Below, one piece after another: positions 63,335-64,000 of a stretch of DNA of 64,000 bases. The first letter of the stretch is position 1, and every line of letters begins with the position of its first letter. The notes beneath the pieces are model-generated. The model was given only the letters and a program-made list of their open reading frames with translations. It was not told the origin of the DNA and searched no databases. Where the stretch lies: NCBI GenBank assembly GCA_030620095.1, contig JAUTXW010000598.1, forward strand, positions 1,885,001 through 1,949,000, in the 5' to 3' direction. A program made the position numbers and the translations under genes. The DNA comes from Kuschelorhynchus macadamiae. Taxonomy: Eukaryota; Arthropoda; Insecta; Coleoptera; Curculionidae.

Positions 63335-64000
63335 GAAACCACAATGTATTTTTTTAAAGACATTTTAGAATTAAGGATTTATTTGTTATGGTTTGAGTTT
63401 AAAAAGTTTTGTTTGTTTGAGAGCTTTTTTAAACGTAAAAAAGGAAACAGCTATTTTGTTTTAGGTTATTTTTTTATTTTCAAAAATTGCAAATGTTTAA
63501 TATAATAAAAACAAGTTTCTTTCAAGAATTGTTGCATTATTTTAAACAGTTTTAACTAAAAACGTTAATGTGCCGAAACTGCCCCTATAACTGGCTGATT
63601 GTGCCCCTATAGGGGGCACAATCAGCCAATATGCAGACATATGTTATGAATATATAATGTTTTTTAGTAAACCATTATAAAACATTTGCCATGTAAAAAA
63701 GCTGTGGAAAGAATGTGTAAATTGTCGTTGATTCTTTATTAGAGCCTACAATCATCTATAACATTTTTGTAACGAAAAATCGATTATAGGGCCGAATGTG
63801 CCCCAATCTCCCCTACGAGGGGGGTCCCAAAATTTTCTATTTCGCCCTGTATCTCATAAACGAAGAAGGCTATGAAAATTTTGTTTACGGCTTCATAAGT
63901 TTCACAAAAAATTAGCTCAGGTTTGTGAAAACCGCAAGGTTCTATCTTTAAAAATAAGCGAGATACCCTACTTTTGCAACCAAATCCGGACACCCTGTAC

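Larger units (their letters stand above)
60688..63813 (+). mobile_element. pogo/Tigger-like element with TA duplication
   Basis: The inverted ends GGGGAGACTGGGGCAC (60688) and the complement of GGGGAGATTGGGGCAC (63813) are flanked by TA at 60686-60687 and 63814-63815. The intact target can be read at 58721-58750 in the other arm of the host element (complement GATACGAGG), confirming insertion at this TA. Several further GGGGCAC-type motifs lie just inside both ends. It carries one spliced transposase gene. Confidence 0.9.
58544..63997. mobile_element. DD41D mariner-like element, right arm interrupted by a pogo-like element
   Basis: The left end CAGAGTGTTC after TA (58542-58543) pairs with the right end GGACACCCTG before TA (63998-63999). 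The left arm 58600-59010 is matched by 60385-60685 plus 63816-63930 on the right. The two right pieces join exactly at the TA where the pogo-like element sits. The transposase is on the minus strand. Confidence 0.8.

Noticed and set aside
1..64000. tRNA, rRNA genes or CRISPR-like arrays
   Set aside because: None recognised on either strand; the regular repeats found are the 51-bp, 53-bp and 1-kb arrays described.

Overview
The window is a piece of an insect nuclear genome. It is AT-rich, has spliced genes with GT-AG introns, is crowded with transposons of arthropod type, and contains (CCTAA)n blocks, the arthropod telomere motif. The order is not certain; a transposon-rich genome such as a beetle's would fit.

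The host backbone is one gene on the minus strand. Its exons lie at 51043-50772, (candidate) 26283-26149, 24136-23586, 8607-8505, 8443-8271 and 1960-1764. The exons join in phase and encode an armadillo-repeat protein that I recognise as ARMC2-like. Both ends of the gene lie outside what I can identify. Almost everything else sits in its introns: about 26.6 kb between 50772 and 24136, 15 kb between 23586 and 8607, and 6.3 kb between 8271 and 1960.

Intron 8271-1960 holds Penelope-like and jockey-like fragments and mariner-type elements with long inverted repeats. The 15-kb intron holds three hAT elements whose 8-bp target duplications can be read (8682-11180, 11510-14114, 21196-23404), a THAP relic, a mariner-like element (15463-17397) and an array of 1-kb repeats (17950-20682). 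The 26.6-kb intron holds Penelope fragments with an inverted layout and a complete hammerhead ribozyme (25737-25779), a decayed jockey-like element (27700-29750) and a full-length Polinton/Maverick.

The Polinton (30063-48989; 18,927 bp) is the centre of interest. It has matching 185-bp terminal inverted repeats and a 6-bp target duplication (CATTTA). It carries the whole virus-like set: spliced protein-primed DNA polymerase B, integrase with chromodomain, packaging ATPase, adenain-type protease, penton-like and double jelly-roll major capsid proteins, and a parvovirus-type phospholipase A2 protein. Its accessory genes include a RING finger, a BIR (IAP-type) gene with an apparent frameshift, a small membrane protein, a 300-aa internally repeated protein and three adjacent small genes that look like paralogues. 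Two unusual points are an A-AAA-AAC heptamer exactly where the phospholipase frame would have to shift -1 to enter the protease, and a GC-rich island with poly-G, perfect hairpins, telomere-like repeats and a G-quadruplex motif.

Right of the first recognised exon (51044-64000) lies a nest of mariner-like DD41D elements with long inverted repeats: one at 51460-58525 has taken in two others (52109-54296 and 54299-57204, sharing one TA). Next to it, one at 58544-63997 carries a pogo-like element (60688-63813) in its right arm.
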